DNA of 64,000 nt, from positions 1,922,001 through 1,986,000 of the forward strand of contig JAJQJQ010000033.1 of the NCBI GenBank assembly GCA_028622995.1. Direction: 5' to 3'. This DNA comes from Panagrolaimus kolymaensis (taxonomy: Eukaryota > Nematoda > Chromadorea > Rhabditida > Panagrolaimidae). The position numbers and the translations under genes were made by a program. Shown here one piece after another: positions 63,894 to 64,000 of this stretch (its first letter is position 1; every line of letters begins with the position of its first letter). The notes under the pieces are model-generated. The model did no database searches and had not been told where the DNA came from. It saw nothing but the letters and a program-made list of their open reading frames with translations.

Positions 63894-64000
63894 TATCATA
63901 AATCAAAACAAGTGGTAAAAAAAGTAAACAAGTGTGTAAAAGAAATTTATTGCAATACAACTTAATGGTACATAGTAAAAATTATGATAACAATGAAAAA

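Noticed and set aside
1..64000. CRISPR arrays, rRNA or tRNA genes, and an SL1 RNA gene
   Set aside because: No regularly spaced repeats, no rRNA-like blocks, no convincing B-box-bearing tRNA and no match to the known nematode SL1 leader were seen by eye; a covariance-model scan would be needed for certainty.

Overview
The window is nuclear DNA of a nematode. Protein-coding genes are broken by many short introns (mostly about 40-60 nt) with GTAAGT-like donors and TTTTAG/TTTCAG acceptors. Intergenic DNA is strongly A+T-rich. Several start codons sit a few bases after a strong AG acceptor, as expected for spliced-leader trans-splicing, and same-strand genes are packed 100-200 bp apart as in nematode operons. 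Most proteins are one-to-one eukaryotic housekeeping families. Orthologue names come from reading the translations; no database search was run. Codon-level exon joins were worked out by hand from splice sites and frame.

Layout. 1-844 (+): 3' part of a GH71 alpha-1,3-glucanase-like gene, a fungal-type enzyme and possible horizontal acquisition. 942-4290 (-): proteasome base subunit RPN1. 4753-5805 (+): small NEK-type kinase. 6607-10533 (-): close cluster of mitoguardin, SGT1, SURF6 and a basic protein I do not recognise. 10814-12730 (+): KIN17 then PIN4 parvulin. 12819-16649 (-): paxillin, a soluble and a membrane cytochrome b5, and an HSD17B8-type reductase. 17214-22879 (-): a complete-looking autonomous Helitron with one 1519-codon Rep/helicase. 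23207-28118 (-): a very large LEV-9-like WAP/CCP/Ig secreted protein. 28754-35491 (+): glutaredoxin-like, taspase 1 and condensin CAP-D2, probably one operon. 36436-40475 (+): BLM-type RecQ helicase. 42473-46826 (+): unknown nuclear-looking protein, dynamitin, tyrosylprotein sulfotransferase. 46880-47349 (-): small membrane protein. 47628-49395 (+): GSK3-like kinase. 49494-51052 (-): RUVBL2. 52332-56921 (+): BET bromodomain gene. 57383-58470 (-): stomatin-like. 60736-61362 (-): HDDC2. 61819-62586 (-): gankyrin. The right end is non-coding with an exact 170-bp tandem duplication.

Most noteworthy. (1) The BET gene has two adjacent, homologous, equal-length (120 nt) phase-0 exons, each encoding the last helix of bromodomain 1 with its acetyl-lysine-contacting Asn. 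They are separated by only 23 nt, the architecture of mutually exclusive exons held apart by steric hindrance. (2) The same gene can be read as a short form ending after the Ser-rich tail, or a long form with a BRD4-like C-terminal acidic/hydrophobic motif. (3) The LEV-9-like gene encodes exactly WAP + 8 CCP, then a furin-type RTKR site, then about ten more CCPs and an Ig domain. This suggests a polyprotein that releases the synaptic organiser. (4) The Helitron protein carries five exact 23-residue repeats of STPR type.
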